Assembly (NCBI RefSeq): GCF_036711975.1 | Contig: NC_091971.1 | Location: forward strand, 31,069,501-31,133,500 | Direction: 5' to 3' | Source of the DNA: Onthophagus taurus | Lineage: Eukaryota > Arthropoda > Insecta > Coleoptera > Scarabaeidae | Length of the DNA stretch: 64,000 nucleotides | Shown: piece after piece, positions 29,851-40,953 of the stretch | How positions within the stretch are numbered: the first letter of the stretch is position 1 | Layout of the letters: every line of letters starts with the position of its first letter | Made by a program: the position numbers and the translations under genes | The notes under the pieces: generated by a model | What the model saw: only the letters and a program-made list of their open reading frames with translations | Told to the model about the DNA's origin: nothing | Databases searched by the model: none

Positions 29851-30878
29851 TAAGTGAATAGATTAAAAATTTACACTAAATAGTGAGAAGATGGTGTTTA
29901 TTAAATAGTGTAAAATCGTTACTCTATAACAGTGTATTATATGTAATCTAACTAGATGTTGTCGTGACTCTAATTAGATACATTTCTAATCTAATCAGTG
30001 TAAATTATTAAAAATTTGCTCTAATTTTACTCTATTAATTGACAAAATATCACTAAATAGTGTGTATCTTCCACTTATTACTGTTAATTTTTAATAGGAA
30101 GTGGAGTATTTTTAGGGAAGTTTTACGTTTGTAATAAAAATCAAAATTATAAAATATTTGTTTTTATTTTTACTTGTAATATATTGTTATAACTTAAATT
30201 TAAAAAAATTAAATTCTGTTTATATACATATATAACATATATAATACTTAATTCATTTTAAAGTTTCCACCGAGTCACCATCAAAACTGCATCTAATGAG
30301 TCTTCTATAAGTTGCCTATATGTATAGTTGCACCAAGTTGCACATACTTACCAATCTTCACAAGGAACTTGTATGTAAAATCTTCCGGAAGTTCCACTAA
30401 TTTCACATCATGAATGTTTTATTTTAGCAAACATAATTAAAATTAAAATAATCGTTCTTTCTTTCTATATCGCGTAAATCAGGTCTCGAGACGCTATCGA
30501 GTTCCGACTCGTTTAGTAGATGACCGTTAAATTTTAACTGTATCACACCACATGTTGATCACGTGGTACCGACGAGTAATCCCGAGCAAAATAGTGCGGT
30601 GCCTACGAAGTACCCGAAGGAAAAGTACACGTCTAGTGTAAAATTTAATGTTTTATATATTACAAGTTTTATATTAACTTCACTAACATAAGTAAAAAAG
30701 AACTCTCCTTTAGAGAACTGTAAAAACTACTCTATTAAGTGAATAATACATGAACTCTATATTAATATTAAATATAGTGTACATTTGAGTTATTTTTACC
30801 ATGTGATATTACAATTTTTACTCTAACTCTTTTTACCAACTACTCTAAAATTTTTACACGACACGATTTTTTCCTCTG

Positions 30879-31108
30879 TATACATGTAAAATCCTATCTA
30901 ATTGGGGGCTAACTTTGCATAGGTCTCGGAACGGTCGGCTGCAGTGATAGAAACATGTTGCTCGTCGTATTTTGTTTGAAAATTAGTTAATTTCAGTAGT
31001 ATTCAATTACACTAGTCTACAAAAAAATTCATAAAATGTAGATTTGACGCCACTGTACTTTTCTTATGTTGTAATGAAATACAAGAGAGGAAGTGATTGC
31101 GAAATTTA
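30879..31108. other. No gene recognised
   Basis: AT-rich spacer between the subterminal-repeat element and the candidate LTR. Confidence 0.35.
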
Positions 31109-31346
31109 TGTAATATCGATGCGTGCAATTCGGAGGTGCATTTCACCTACGAATTGAGGACATTCAATAAAAATGTTGAACTTGCAAATTAGTTTATGTT
31201 TAATTCGAATAATATTAAGTTTTAAAATTTTAGTCTAGTAGATATATGTAATCGTAGAGTAAGAATGAATAAATAGAACGTTATAACGAAACAATCTTTC
31301 AATTCCATCACCATCTAATATTCAATTTATTGAGATAACTATCAAC

Positions 31347-33991
31347 TAGTGATGTAAAAAAAGTAACTATACTACTACACGAGTACTCGTTACTCTGCGA
31401 GATCCGAAGTAACTGTTATCGTCACATCGGTACCAGTTACTTCAGATCTAACAGTTACTTTTACAAACAAGTACCAGTACTCCGCGAGATCCGAAGATCT
31501 GATGATATGTATCGATTGTATTATATAATTTTGCTAAGCAACTCATCATACTCCTTCGTATATTGTTTGGTATGAAACAAGTAATTCACAAACTTGAATC
31601 TGTTTACATATAAGCGGTGCCGGTGTGACAAGAAATAGTATTAGACAAGTATTACTCATTTTAATTAAAAAGAAAGTAGGTAAGTTTATATATTTCTAAT
31701 AAGAGATAAGTATGTTTTGAATTGAATAATATTTAAGCTAATCTACATCCCCAAATATTGTACGTTCATGATTGGGTACAGTAAAAAATTATTAGTTTAA
31801 AAACGAAACGGTATTCGCTTGTATTTAAATAAATATAAAATAAACAAACACACTTGTTAAAATGGTACATGCTTGCAAAGTATTTTTGTAATTTCAGATT
31901 TATATTACGTTTAATTAATTATTGGGGGTTGCCCATTTTATAACACTGCATTAAGATAAATATATGTAATTGCTTCAGACACATCATGTCAGCAGAAGGA
32001 CAACAAAAACGAAGTGACATTTGGCTTCATTTTACTGCGGTTGCAAATAGTAAAGCAATCTGCAATATATGTAAAAGTAAATATTCCTACAAAGGAGGAA
32101 CCACTTCAAATTTAAAAAAACATCTTTTATCAAAACACCCCACCTTTATTCAAGATGCATCTAGGGCTGTATCAAAACAACATCAAGGTCATGAAGGTAT
32201 TTTTGTGACTTTTTTGTTATTGTCACTAAACAAACAAAAATGATAACTTAGGTAAAATTTGGATATTCATTCACAGATAATGATCAAACGCACTCATCCT
32301 TGCATCCACCGGTACCAATTGGTAATGGGGACGTTATTGATAATTCACTGGTGAATCCTGCGACTACATCGACAAGTACGAGACAGAAAGTTTCACAACA
32401 GACCTTAACGGGATATATCTCGCGCCCAATAAGTTTATCCAGGCAAAAGAAAATTAATGATCTAGTGCTAAATATGATCCTGAAAGATATACAGCCATTT
32501 TCTATAATCAATGATAAAGGTTTCCGTGAATTACTTAGCCAGTTGGAGCCATCATACAAAATCCCCAGCCGACCAACATTTTCTAATAGTTTTCTACCAC
32601 AAAAATACAATGAAGCTGCTGATAAATTAAGAGATTTATTAAAAACAACTCAATTTATTTCATTAACAACAGATGCATGGACATCTATTGCTAATGAAAG
32701 TTATATTGGTGTTACTGCACATTTTATTACTGAAGACTGGAAATTTTATTCCTGTCTTCTTGAATGTTTTAGTACTGATCAAAGTCATACATCGCAATAT
32801 CTATTACAAGAAATGAAACGAGTTTTAACAACATGGGGAATTACAGAAAAAATTTATGTGGTTACAACAGATAATGCTCCCAATGTTGTTAATTCAATAA
32901 GACAATCTGAGTGGTCACATTATCCATGTATGGCACACACACTAAATTTAGTAGTCCAACGTGGATTGAAACATATAGAGGAAATTCAACAAAAAGTCAA
33001 AAGAATTGTTCAATACTTTAATAAAAGTACACGAGCACACAATAAGTTAATGTCAACACAAAAACAAATGCAGCCAAATTGTCAAGTAACACTGAAAAAT
33101 GATGTCCCTACAAGATGGAATTCGACATATTATATGTTTGATCGTGTAGTTAAAATGCATCAACCGTTGGCAGTGGCCATAGGTTTGCTTAATAATCCTG
33201 TGGAAAGCCTGTCAGAAAATGAGTGTGATACTCTGTCACAAATCTGCACAACCGTTTGAGCAAATAACAACAGAAATGAGCTCTGAGAAAACAATCACCA
33301 TATCAAAAGTACTTTTAGTGATTAGAGGATTAATGTCATCTCTTAACAAAATTTTAACCTTAACAACATCAAAGACATCAAAAATATTAATTAGCACCCT
33401 GATAAATGAAATCAGTACCAGATTTGAAGATATTGAAGAGAATGAAACCCTTCTGAAATCGGCACTTTTGGATCCTCGATTTAAGCAAAAGGCTATTAGA
33501 AGACCAGAGACTTTCTTAAAAATATATGATTTTATTCAGGAGGAGATAATAGATTTAATTAACGTAGATCGGCAAGGACATGTCGTTGTTTCCCCTGAAA
33601 GAGGTGAAACATGTGCTGCTTCTAATAATGACCTAATATGGCAAGATTTTGATGAACAGTGTGAAAGCGCTGCACCGATGAATCCAATCAGCATGGCTAG
33701 CATCGAGCTTAAAAGTTATTTGGAAGAAGCATATCTGGACAGGAAACAAAATCCGTTACAATGGTGGAAAGATAGAGAAATACTTTATCCTAGATTAAGT
33801 AAGCTTGCTAAAAAATACCTGAGTGCCATGGCAACATCTGTACCATCTGAAATAATCGAACCTCGAGCGCAAACGAGTACTCGAACGCAAATGCAAACGA
33901 TTACTTGTAACGAGTACAAAGTAACGAATACTTTTTCTGAAAGTAACGGATAGTTACTAATACTAAAAAGTAACTAAACTTTACATCACTA
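31347..33991 (+). mobile_element. hAT DNA transposon, 8-bp target duplication
   Basis: CTATCAAC stands at 31339-31346 and 33992-33999, an exact 8-bp duplication. Ends are TAGTGATGTAAA and TTTACATCACTA. Subterminal regions are rich in AGTTACT/AGTAACT and CGAGTACTCG repeats. It inserted into the gypsy LTR a few bases from its end. Confidence 0.9.
31986..33953 (+). pseudogene. hAT transposase with BED zinc finger, frameshifted and C-terminally truncated
   Basis: Exon 1 (31986-32196) encodes a BED finger: SDIWLHFTAVANSKAICNIC, then KKHLLSKHP. Exon 2 starts at 32277 after acceptor TTCACAG, in phase. The RNase H-like core shows FISLTTDAWTSIANESYIGV and VVTTDNAPNVV, then CMAHTLNLVVQRGLKHIEE. A frameshift lies near 33245 (DTLSQIC to PFEQITTE). 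The C-terminal dimerisation region is present in part (LKSYLEEAYLDRKQNPLQWW, KKYLSAMATSVPSE), but after SVPSE it runs into subterminal repeat sequence rather than the usual ending. The deletion removed the end of the gene. Confidence 0.85.
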
Positions 33992-34049
33992 CTATCAACG
34001 GTTATCACATGGCGATCCTGCATGTTAAGAACCAAAATAACTAATTAAA

Positions 34050-34970
34050 AGTAAATTTAAGAAGATAAAAAGAAATAATAATAAGTCAAGCGGGAAATTC
34101 TGTAGGAGCAACGTTTGGATTGGATAAATCGTTCAACACATCGGAAATTGGTTATGCAGTAATTATAATCCTTATCCTGATTTTCGTGGGTGTATGACAT
34201 TTGGCGTCGGTGTATGAAAAAGTTAGAGAAGAGAATGCGACTGGAAGTTTCTAGGAGCCAAGAATTAGTGTCTATGCGCGACAATGTTTAACAATAAATA
34301 AGAGTGCACCTAAAGTGCTTATGGAGACAGTTGATAAATTTAAAAAAGTTTTGGAAGAACTTAAGGTAAATAAGACAACAAGACGTTTTAGATAAAATAA
34401 AAGAGTATGTTAATAAAATAGATAATATTATTATAGAATCTCATAATATTCTTAAAGATAGGTTAAAAACAGATATAAAAATGGGGGAAAAATTTGATTT
34501 CAAACAGCGGGTAGTTTGTTGCCTGTTATAGATGGTAGTGAAAATACTACTAAAAAACTTTTAGATTCAATAGAACTGTACTCTGAATTATTACAAGCTG
34601 ATGCCGAAAAATTTTTAATAACGTATGTGCTACTGTCCGAGAACGCTAAAATTCGGCCAAATAAGCAATATACATCAGTAAATGCGCTTCTAAAAGATAT
34701 TCGCGACTCAAATCATCTTGGAATAATGCAAAAGTGCATTTAATTGAATCGAAAATAAAAAGAAAAGGTATGTTAGATAGGAAATCTGATATTGTTAGTT
34801 ATAAATTTAATGATAAAGTACTATTAAAAAATGAATCAACAAATAAATTACACGAACTGTTCAAAGGTCCGTTTAAAGTAATTAAAGAAGACACTCCAAA
34901 TGTGACATTGAAAATAAACAATAAATTAGTTACAGTGCATAAAAATCGAGTGAAAAGATATTTCAAGTGA
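34050..34970 (+). pseudogene. Internally deleted gypsy relative (membrane ORF, gag start, integrase end)
   Basis: 34065-34290 carries a decayed membrane ORF (SEIGYAVIIILILIFVG, then RMRLEVSRSQEL). 34318-34740 is the gag start (VDKFKKVLEELKVNKT; LLPVIDGSENTTKKLLDSIE). At about 34735 gag is joined directly to the pol C-terminus (SYKFNDKVLLKNESTNKLHE, VTVHKNRVKRYFK, stop 34968-34970). Order and sequence match the gypsy element at 17777-22837, so these are two members of one family, each having lost most of pol. Confidence 0.7.
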
Positions 34971-35038
34971 AGACAAATAAAATTAAAATTAAGTGATTTA
35001 AGTGAAAATTAAATTCACTAAAAGGGTTACATATACAG

Positions 35039-35575
35039 GTGACCTAAAAAGTTTTTACTATTTCTCTGTTATATTTCTCGAGAACTTTTAGGAGTGGGAG
35101 GATCTGGCCAGTTGCAATCATGAGTACGTCTCTCGGAATGTCAGTAAAATAGAGCGATACACGGGGACGCAGCGCGCTTTTTGTGTAAAAGCGTTTTCGA
35201 AAACAACCATTCTTACGTCCAAGTTCGTCGCCTTTACCGTGCACATTTTAATTTACACGACATTAATCAAGCTCTGACGCATCCTTAAAGTTTCATACCT
35301 ACAAAATTCAAGTTGTGCAAGCATTAAAAGTGGAAGATTATGCAATTCGTGTCACATTTGCTCAGCACATGAAAAATGAATGATCATGCAATTCCACAGG
35401 AACTCCGTATCCGCGTGTTTGCCAATTTCAGAGAACGTTTGGAGGAGACGGTGCACGTGGGAGGACAGCATCTCGACGGCATAATTTTTCACAAATAAAT
35501 TTCCACATTTTATACCTAATTTTGTAAATAAAAACTGTTTGACTACAAAAAAATTTGGGTATCACTATAAGATTT
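35039..35575 (+). pseudogene. Mariner-type element remnant, middle deleted
   Basis: Begins TA-CAGGTGACC at 35037. At 35285-35380 it reads YKIQVVQALKVEDYAIRVTF, the helix before the first Asp in DDE_3 transposases, then jumps to the extreme C-terminus (ELRIRVFANFRERLEETVHV) at 35395-35505. The catalytic core is missing. Confidence 0.6.
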
Positions 35576-35591
35576 ATTTTTTATGACGCTA

Positions 35592-35650
35592 TGACGTCAC
35601 GAATTTCAAATTTATGACGTCACTTCCGGTGCACATGCGCAGTGCATGAG
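35592..35650. promoter_or_regulatory. Paired CRE-like sites with ETS-like and NRF1-like words
   Basis: Two perfect palindromic TGACGTCA sites at 35592-35599 and 35614-35621, 22 bp apart centre to centre. Right after come ACTTCCGGT and GCACATGCGCA. The cluster is far more GC-rich than its surroundings and looks like a TATA-less promoter core. Which gene it would serve is unknown; it may derive from a TE. Confidence 0.35.
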
Positions 35651-35689
35651 GAGCACAGGGAGCAACTTCCTGTCCAGAACTCTCATTAA

Positions 35690-36330
35690 TACACTACTCC
35701 AAATGATGGGTAGACTACATTTTAGAACTCCTTTCATGGCTCTTGGTGTTTTGGCAGAAGGGTGAAACGATCTTTTGCAGCTGTGAAACCCGGTGTTAGC
35801 CTTTTTTTCTCGCGATCCACGTTAAAAACCAATTCTGGTGGATAATTTCCTCTTTCAATAATGGCTTTTAACGTTGCAGAAAAAATTGAAGCGGCAGCAG
35901 ATTCTTCGGTGTTCCATTCGAATGTTGTGGAGGTTGCTAATTTTTTTTAAATTATCTAACCAGCCTCGGCTAGCTGTCAAATTTTCACTCGTATCTTCTC
36001 TTTAATTTTGAATGTGATTACGAATATACGGTTTTTGCATGATGGTTTTTTGACTTAGCGGCATGTTGCGTTCCATTTCATCATCAATCCAAATTCAAAC
36101 ACGTTTTTCCATTTCTTCTAAAATGTTGCTTCTTGATCGAGTTATCTTTGCTACAGTAGACGATGTGGTAGTAGTTGCAAACAACTTAATTTTGTCTTTG
36201 TTTTTTTAAATGGTTCTTATTGTAGAAGTAGGCAAATTTAAAGCATTTCCAATGTCAACTTGACGTTCACCGTTTTCCAATCGGCTCAACACTTGTATTT
36301 TAATATCGAGCGAAATGCTTTAAATTTAAC
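35690..36330 (-). pseudogene. pogo/Tigger (CENPB-type) transposase remnant
   Basis: From the right: DIKIQVLSRLENGERQVDIG and NLPTSTIRTI (psq-type helix-turn-helix), NKDKIKLFATT, then EMEKRVxIWIDDEMERNMPL (CENPB-type domain). A poor stretch follows, then ERGNYPPELVFNVDREKKAN and GFTAAKDRFTLL, where the first catalytic Asp-Glu block should lie. Multiple stops; the DDE core beyond this point is absent. Confidence 0.65.
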
Positions 36331-36538
36331 CGAAATTTGCGAAATTTAACCTTCGGAGCTCATACATATAAGTTGGAACATACTGTGCATTGTGGAATCA
36401 ATTTGACCCCACAAAAATATATAGGCTAGAAGCGTCAGAAAACATTTTTTTATTTCACAATTAATAATAACTAGTCGATTACTGGGTAAAACATTTATTT
36501 TTTATTCGAAGTTTTCATAACAAGTATTACACATTATA

Positions 36539-37034
36539 CAGAGTTAGGCAGGGAGGTATGGATGATTTGAAATAACAGTTACACACTCATTTTTCAACGA
36601 AACTCAAATTTTATTTTTCAATGTGTAGCTTGAATGTTGCCATTACGAAAGTTAAAGAATTTCTTGTGTTATTGTTTCACTTAAGGCTTGAAGGGTACGT
36701 GGTTTGTTTATGTATACTCGTGCTTTGAGGTAGCCCCATAAAAAAAAGTCACAAGGTGACAGGTCCGGTGACCAAAAAAGCCACTCCACATCTCCACGTA
36801 ATAAAATGAGGCGCCCAGGGAAGGTCTGCCTTAAAAATTCCGTAGCTGCTCTCGATGTATGGCATGTCGTCCCAACCATAAAGTATTGAGGTTGATACTC
36901 GACCACGTCTCCATTCTTATTAATAACTAAATGGCGGCTCCTGACGAACAGATACCCCCTCTTTATCGACCAAGGTTCTCCACACCTTGCGTGGCGCCAC
37001 GTTCAAATTATCCATACCTCCCTGTCTAACCCTG
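36539..37034 (-). mobile_element. Mariner-type deletion derivative, TA target site
   Basis: TA at 36537-38 and 37035-36 brackets inverted ends CAGAGTTAGGCAGGGAGGTA and its counterpart (read inverted CAGGGTTAGACAGGGAGGTA). About 33 bp match with three mismatches. Confidence 0.85.
36652..36906 (-). pseudogene. Transposase C-terminal part in the derivative
   Basis: GTTCHTSRAATEFLRQTFPG, then WSPDLSPCDFFLWGYLKARV (third acidic block, intact) and INKPRTLQALSETITQEI. The N-terminal DNA-binding and first catalytic parts are gone; the second Asp position reads GTT rather than the usual DGA. Confidence 0.75.
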
Positions 37035-37292
37035 TAGCACTGGGATTTCTACATATAAATCGTTTACAGTTTTCTGAACACATCTGTCAGCAGTTTTTCT
37101 ATCTTATGTCCTGGGGCAAAATCAACAACGGAACCTTTTCTTAGGAGTAACAGTAGCACTATTATTGGACTGCCTTGATATACTAGGTATTTCAATGCCA
37201 CAACGTTTCAATTTGTGTTTCACTGGTTCCTGTAATGTTTGTATTGTACTTCTTCTTTTCATGTGTTGTTCAAGGAGAATGAAAGCTACAGT

Positions 37293-39730
37293 CAAGGCCG
37301 TCGCGAGGCTTTTTTACGCCCTAGGCCAAACTGTCCTATCACGCCCTTTGATTTGTACAATATACAGCACAGAATACAGAATCATTTTCTATGTAGTCCA
37401 ATTTAATGAACTAATAGCATAAATGAATAGGTAAAATATGAATAGGAAAAGAAATTTAAAAACTCTTTATAAAGAATAACATTGTCTAATATTTTATTAA
37501 TACTAAAACATAATCGTATCGTTACTTCCAACAATATTAACATTTACGTCATAACATTGTAGATGCCGCACATTTCCCTTTGAAGGCAGGCCACAATATT
37601 AAAATGCTACTTTGCGTGCTTTCTCTTGTGCAAATAATGAAATTAATTCACAGAGGTCCAGATTGTAAGCCAGTTCTTGCTCTATTGATATTGTCGCTAA
37701 TCCAACTAATCTTTCTTCAGTCATCGTTGAGCGCAAGTACGTTTTAATTAATTTCAATCTAGAAAAACTGCGCTCTGCACTTGCTACAGAAACAGGGAGA
37801 GTTAATAAAATCCTTAACGCGACGTAAATATTAGGAACGCTATTCTGGAGATCATGCCTTAAAATGAAAAGAAGAACTTCAGATGGGCCCATTACTTTTG
37901 GAAGTGTTCGAGACACACTTTGAAGTTCCCAGCATAAGTCTTCTCCATCAATGTCTTTACAGGAATTATGCGTTAAGGCACTTTCAAACTTTTTGCATTG
38001 CATAAGAATATCAGCTTCGTTTTTATCCTTTAAGTTAAAAATATCGTAAAGAAACCCAAATAAAGCACAATACTCTTGCATTTGATTAAATCTGTCCTGT
38101 ATTGCATTTACTGCATTATCTATAATCATATAACAGAATGATATTTTATAGTTTTGTTTGGGATCTTGTATTGATACACCTTCGGCTTCATAATCAAACT
38201 GTTTTTTAATTTTCCTTCGCCTACTAGGTGCATTAGGAAAATTTGCATCAATATCGAGTTCGTTTGCCAGAAGTGTAGCATCTGATAAATTCTTTTCGAA
38301 GTTTTCATCTGATCGACAACTTACAAGATAATTCTTTATAACTTCCAGCTGTTTCGTACATACAAATATGTCTGCATTCTTATTTTGCAGTAATTTGCTT
38401 GTAATGTTGATTTCGAAAAGAATATTGTACCACGTAATAAGTGACACTAGAAATTTAAATGTACTTATACCATCTGCAATTCCTTTTGCTTCCACGCGCA
38501 TGATGTTTCCATTGTGACCTGCTGATATGAAAGCACCTGTTGTTTCTTGTAGTGGCACAAACCTAAGAAAATGCTCCCGTATGACCACGTCAGGTTGTTG
38601 TGTTTCTTCATCCATTACATCAACAAATCTTATTATAATTGTCATTTGTTCCGTATGACTGATGTCAGGAGTACAATCCAATATGATTGAATAATATTTG
38701 GCTAATTTAGCACTATTCAAAATTTTTGCTCTTATAGCTCGTGATAGCAGTTGTATAAGTTCATTCTGAATATCCTTGCCGAGATAATGAACAAATAATT
38801 TAGCATCTTTAACTTTTTGCAAATGTTCATTCATGACTGGATCGAAGGTCGCTTAGGCTTACTAGCATCAGCCATGACAGTTCTATTGAAAGAATACTTT
38901 GATTATTCTTGAAAAGCGAACATCACCTATTGCAAGTGGTATTCATAGAACACTTTTGGAGCAAGACATCGATAGGTTTTTAACAGAACGCAGAACACCG
39001 TAAACGACATTGAGAAAAATTTACAAGAATCGATTTTTTAACTGCTTTATCTTACAGCATGTTTTTTTTGTGGGCAAGAGGTTTAATGAGTTTTCATTGA
39101 AATAAGACAGTTATTAAAAAACAATTTTTGTGAAATTTTCTCAGTGTTGTTTACGATGTTCTGATGTTTTAAAAATCCGTCGATATTTTAACTAATTTTA
39201 ACGTCATAATATTTTCACACTTACCAAATGTTTTAAATCACAACACAATAATAAAGGTTTTTTGGAAAAATGCGATCCGACTACACGTAGAACTACTGCT
39301 AAATTTTATAGGTTAGCTATTTAATTCTAGTGACATTTCTTGCGTTGGCGGTGGTACGTATTACACTGGTATTCCGGGGTTCCCGTGAAAGCAATAGGAA
39401 GTAAGGTTATATTTATGTCTACTTCCTTGAGAGACATTAGAGACCATTAGAGAATGTAAAAAAGATCAGGCAATACACTAATTGAAAACCACGTTAAAAT
39501 TAAAAATATTATACATAGTCCTTATAGTCCGGTCGAGTATGTAATACGTACAATTGTTAAAGGTTGCCTAATACAGTGGTCGCTTTTGTTAAAAATTTGG
39601 CCCAATTAAGATTAATTTAAGAAAGTGCAAAACTTTTGGCTTTTTTTCTCGTGCGCCAAAATTTTGCGCCCCCCTAAACTCGCGCGCCCTACGCAACCGC
39701 CTAAATTTCGCTTATGTCGCGCCGGCCCTG
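37293..39730 (-). mobile_element. hAT DNA transposon (ZMYM/DUF4371 type)
   Basis: Flanked by GCTACAGT at 37285-37292 and 39731-39738. Ends are CAAGGCCGTCGCGA and, inverted on the right, CAGGGCCGGCGCGA. The GC-rich ends contrast with an AT-rich interior. Confidence 0.9.
37599..38834 (-). CDS. hAT transposase, 411 codons, open but probably shortened
   Basis: Begins MNEHLQKVKDAKLFVHYLGK. The DUF4371-type start of the catalytic core is clear (KLAKYYSIILDCTPDISHTE, first Asp), followed by IIIRFVDVMDEETQQ. The C-terminal hAT dimerisation region is complete (LPVSVASAERSFSRLKLIKT, YLRSTMTEERLVGLATISIE). The middle is shorter than in full-length relatives: GAFISAGHNG runs quickly to ADGISTFKFLVSLITWYN, and the usual second-Asp block (YDGA-type) is not seen, so an in-frame internal deletion is likely. 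No N-terminal zinc finger is found upstream, where the frame opens after a stop. Confidence 0.8.
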   Translation of the reverse strand: MNEHLQKVKDAKLFVHYLGKDIQNELIQLLSRAIRAKILNSAKLAKYYSIILDCTPDISHTEQMTIIIRFVDVMDEETQQPDVVIREHFLRFVPLQETTGAFISAGHNGNIMRVEAKGIADGISTFKFLVSLITWYNILFEINITSKLLQNKNADIFVCTKQLEVIKNYLVSCRSDENFEKNLSDATLLANELDIDANFPNAPSRRRKIKKQFDYEAEGVSIQDPKQNYKISFCYMIIDNAVNAIQDRFNQMQEYCALFGFLYDIFNLKDKNEADILMQCKKFESALTHNSCKDIDGEDLCWELQSVSRTLPKVMGPSEVLLFILRHDLQNSVPNIYVALRILLTLPVSVASAERSFSRLKLIKTYLRSTMTEERLVGLATISIEQELAYNLDLCELISLFAQEKARKVAF

Positions 39731-40045
39731 GCTACAGTTCTTATAAAATGGCGTCTGCCATGTTTTTTTATCTTTTATTGCGTCTGCATTCGTGCTGTTG
39801 TACTATACTAATGCATTTACAGCACTTATATTTATCATATGATAGAATATGGTTATTAGCTACCTCCTCGTTGCTTTTTGCACTGAATATGCAGTGTATA
39901 CCTTGTCCAGTGTATCAATTCCTCCTTTGGTACTGTTATACAATAATATTTGTTCTGGTTTTTCTGTTTCTGGATCTATAGTAATATTTATTTGCTTCAA
40001 AAAGTACTTTCAAAATTAATACAAAAGTTATTAAAATAACTTTTA

Positions 40046-40365
<320 letters not shown>

Positions 40366-40383
40366 TGGTGACAGCGGTATAAA
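40366..40383 (+). other. Primer-binding site candidate
   Basis: TGGTGACAGCGGTATAAA begins directly at the LTR end. The tRNA was not identified. Confidence 0.5.
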
Positions 40384-40419
40384 AGTGCTGAATAAGAAAA
40401 AGAAAAGAAAAAGTGAAAA

Positions 40420-40953
40420 ATGGAGGAAGCAAGGTTAGAGAAAATGAGTTTCACGAGAAACGTAAGCCAAAACTGGGAAAAATTTAAAGGTAAATACAAA
40501 TTATATATAGACGCGTTCTGCGACGAGAACATAAAAGAAAAGAAAAAGATAGCAATGTTGTTATACGCTATGGGCGATGAAGGACAAGAGATATTCAAGT
40601 CATTTAATATAAAAGAAGACGAAAAAACATTAGATACAATCATGGAAAAGTTTGAAAAGCATTTCGTACCGAAAGCGAACGTTACGTACGAACGTTATAT
40701 GTTTTTTAATAGAAAACAAAAAGAAGATGAAACTTACGAACAGTATGTGACAGTGCTCAGAAATTTGAGTGATAACTGTAAGTTCGGTACCCTGAAGAAA
40801 GAGCTGGTGAAGGATATATTTATTGTGGGCATAAAAAGTCAACAACTAAAAGAACAATTACTTCGCACCCAAGATTTAACTATTGAGAAGGCTTTAGAGA
40901 TGGCGCAAGTCAGGGAAATTTCCGGAAGCCGAGGCGTTGGATGCGAGACATGA
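40420..40953 (+). CDS. gypsy gag, first part
   Basis: 177 codons with the capsid-like pattern of Ty3/gypsy Gag (SFTRNVSQNWEKFKGKYKLY; YVTVLRNLSDNCKFGTLKKE; VGIKSQQLKEQLLRTQDL). It ends at 40953 before any zinc knuckle; the knuckle is in the next frame, one base forward. Because Gag normally includes the knuckle, the shift near 40924 (TCCGGAAGCC) is either a one-base insertion in this copy or an unusual +1 frameshift inside gag. Confidence 0.85.
   Translation: MEEARLEKMSFTRNVSQNWEKFKGKYKLYIDAFCDENIKEKKKIAMLLYAMGDEGQEIFKSFNIKEDEKTLDTIMEKFEKHFVPKANVTYERYMFFNRKQKEDETYEQYVTVLRNLSDNCKFGTLKKELVKDIFIVGIKSQQLKEQLLRTQDLTIEKALEMAQVREISGSRGVGCET

Larger units (their letters stand above)
28419..30878. 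mobile_element. Non-autonomous element with subterminal ACTCTA repeats
   Basis: Ends CACAGGAAAAAAT (28419) and ATTTTTTCCTCTG (30878), next to TA on each side. Outside the nested insertion the sequence is full of short dispersed motifs in both directions (ACTCTA/TAGAGT, ACTAAATAGTG, TAGTGTAAA), like transposase-binding subterminal repeats. No coding capacity. It was later hit by the element at 28498-29850. Confidence 0.5.
31109..34009 (+). repeat. 5' LTR of a gypsy relative, split by a hAT element
   Basis: The LTR end ...GGTTATCACA at 34009 is followed directly by a primer-binding site TGGCGATCCTGCATG (34010), closely matching the arrangement at 18750. Upstream, removing the hAT insertion rejoins AACTATCAAC to GGTTATCACA. 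The LTR start is placed tentatively at TGTAATATCG (31109). No 3' LTR was found. Confidence 0.5.
37050..40010 (-). pseudogene. piggyBac-like transposase C-terminus, split by a hAT
   Basis: Right part (40010-39739): LLYNSTKGGIDTLDKVYTAY and YSVQKATRR, characteristic of piggyBac DDE domains, then MINISAVNALV. Left part (37284-37050): LEQHMKRRSTIQTLQEPV, PKKRFRC, and the C-terminal zinc-finger-like CPRT*DRKTADRC with two stops. Removing the hAT (37293-39730) and one GCTACAGT copy joins the pieces in one frame across the site. Confidence 0.7.
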
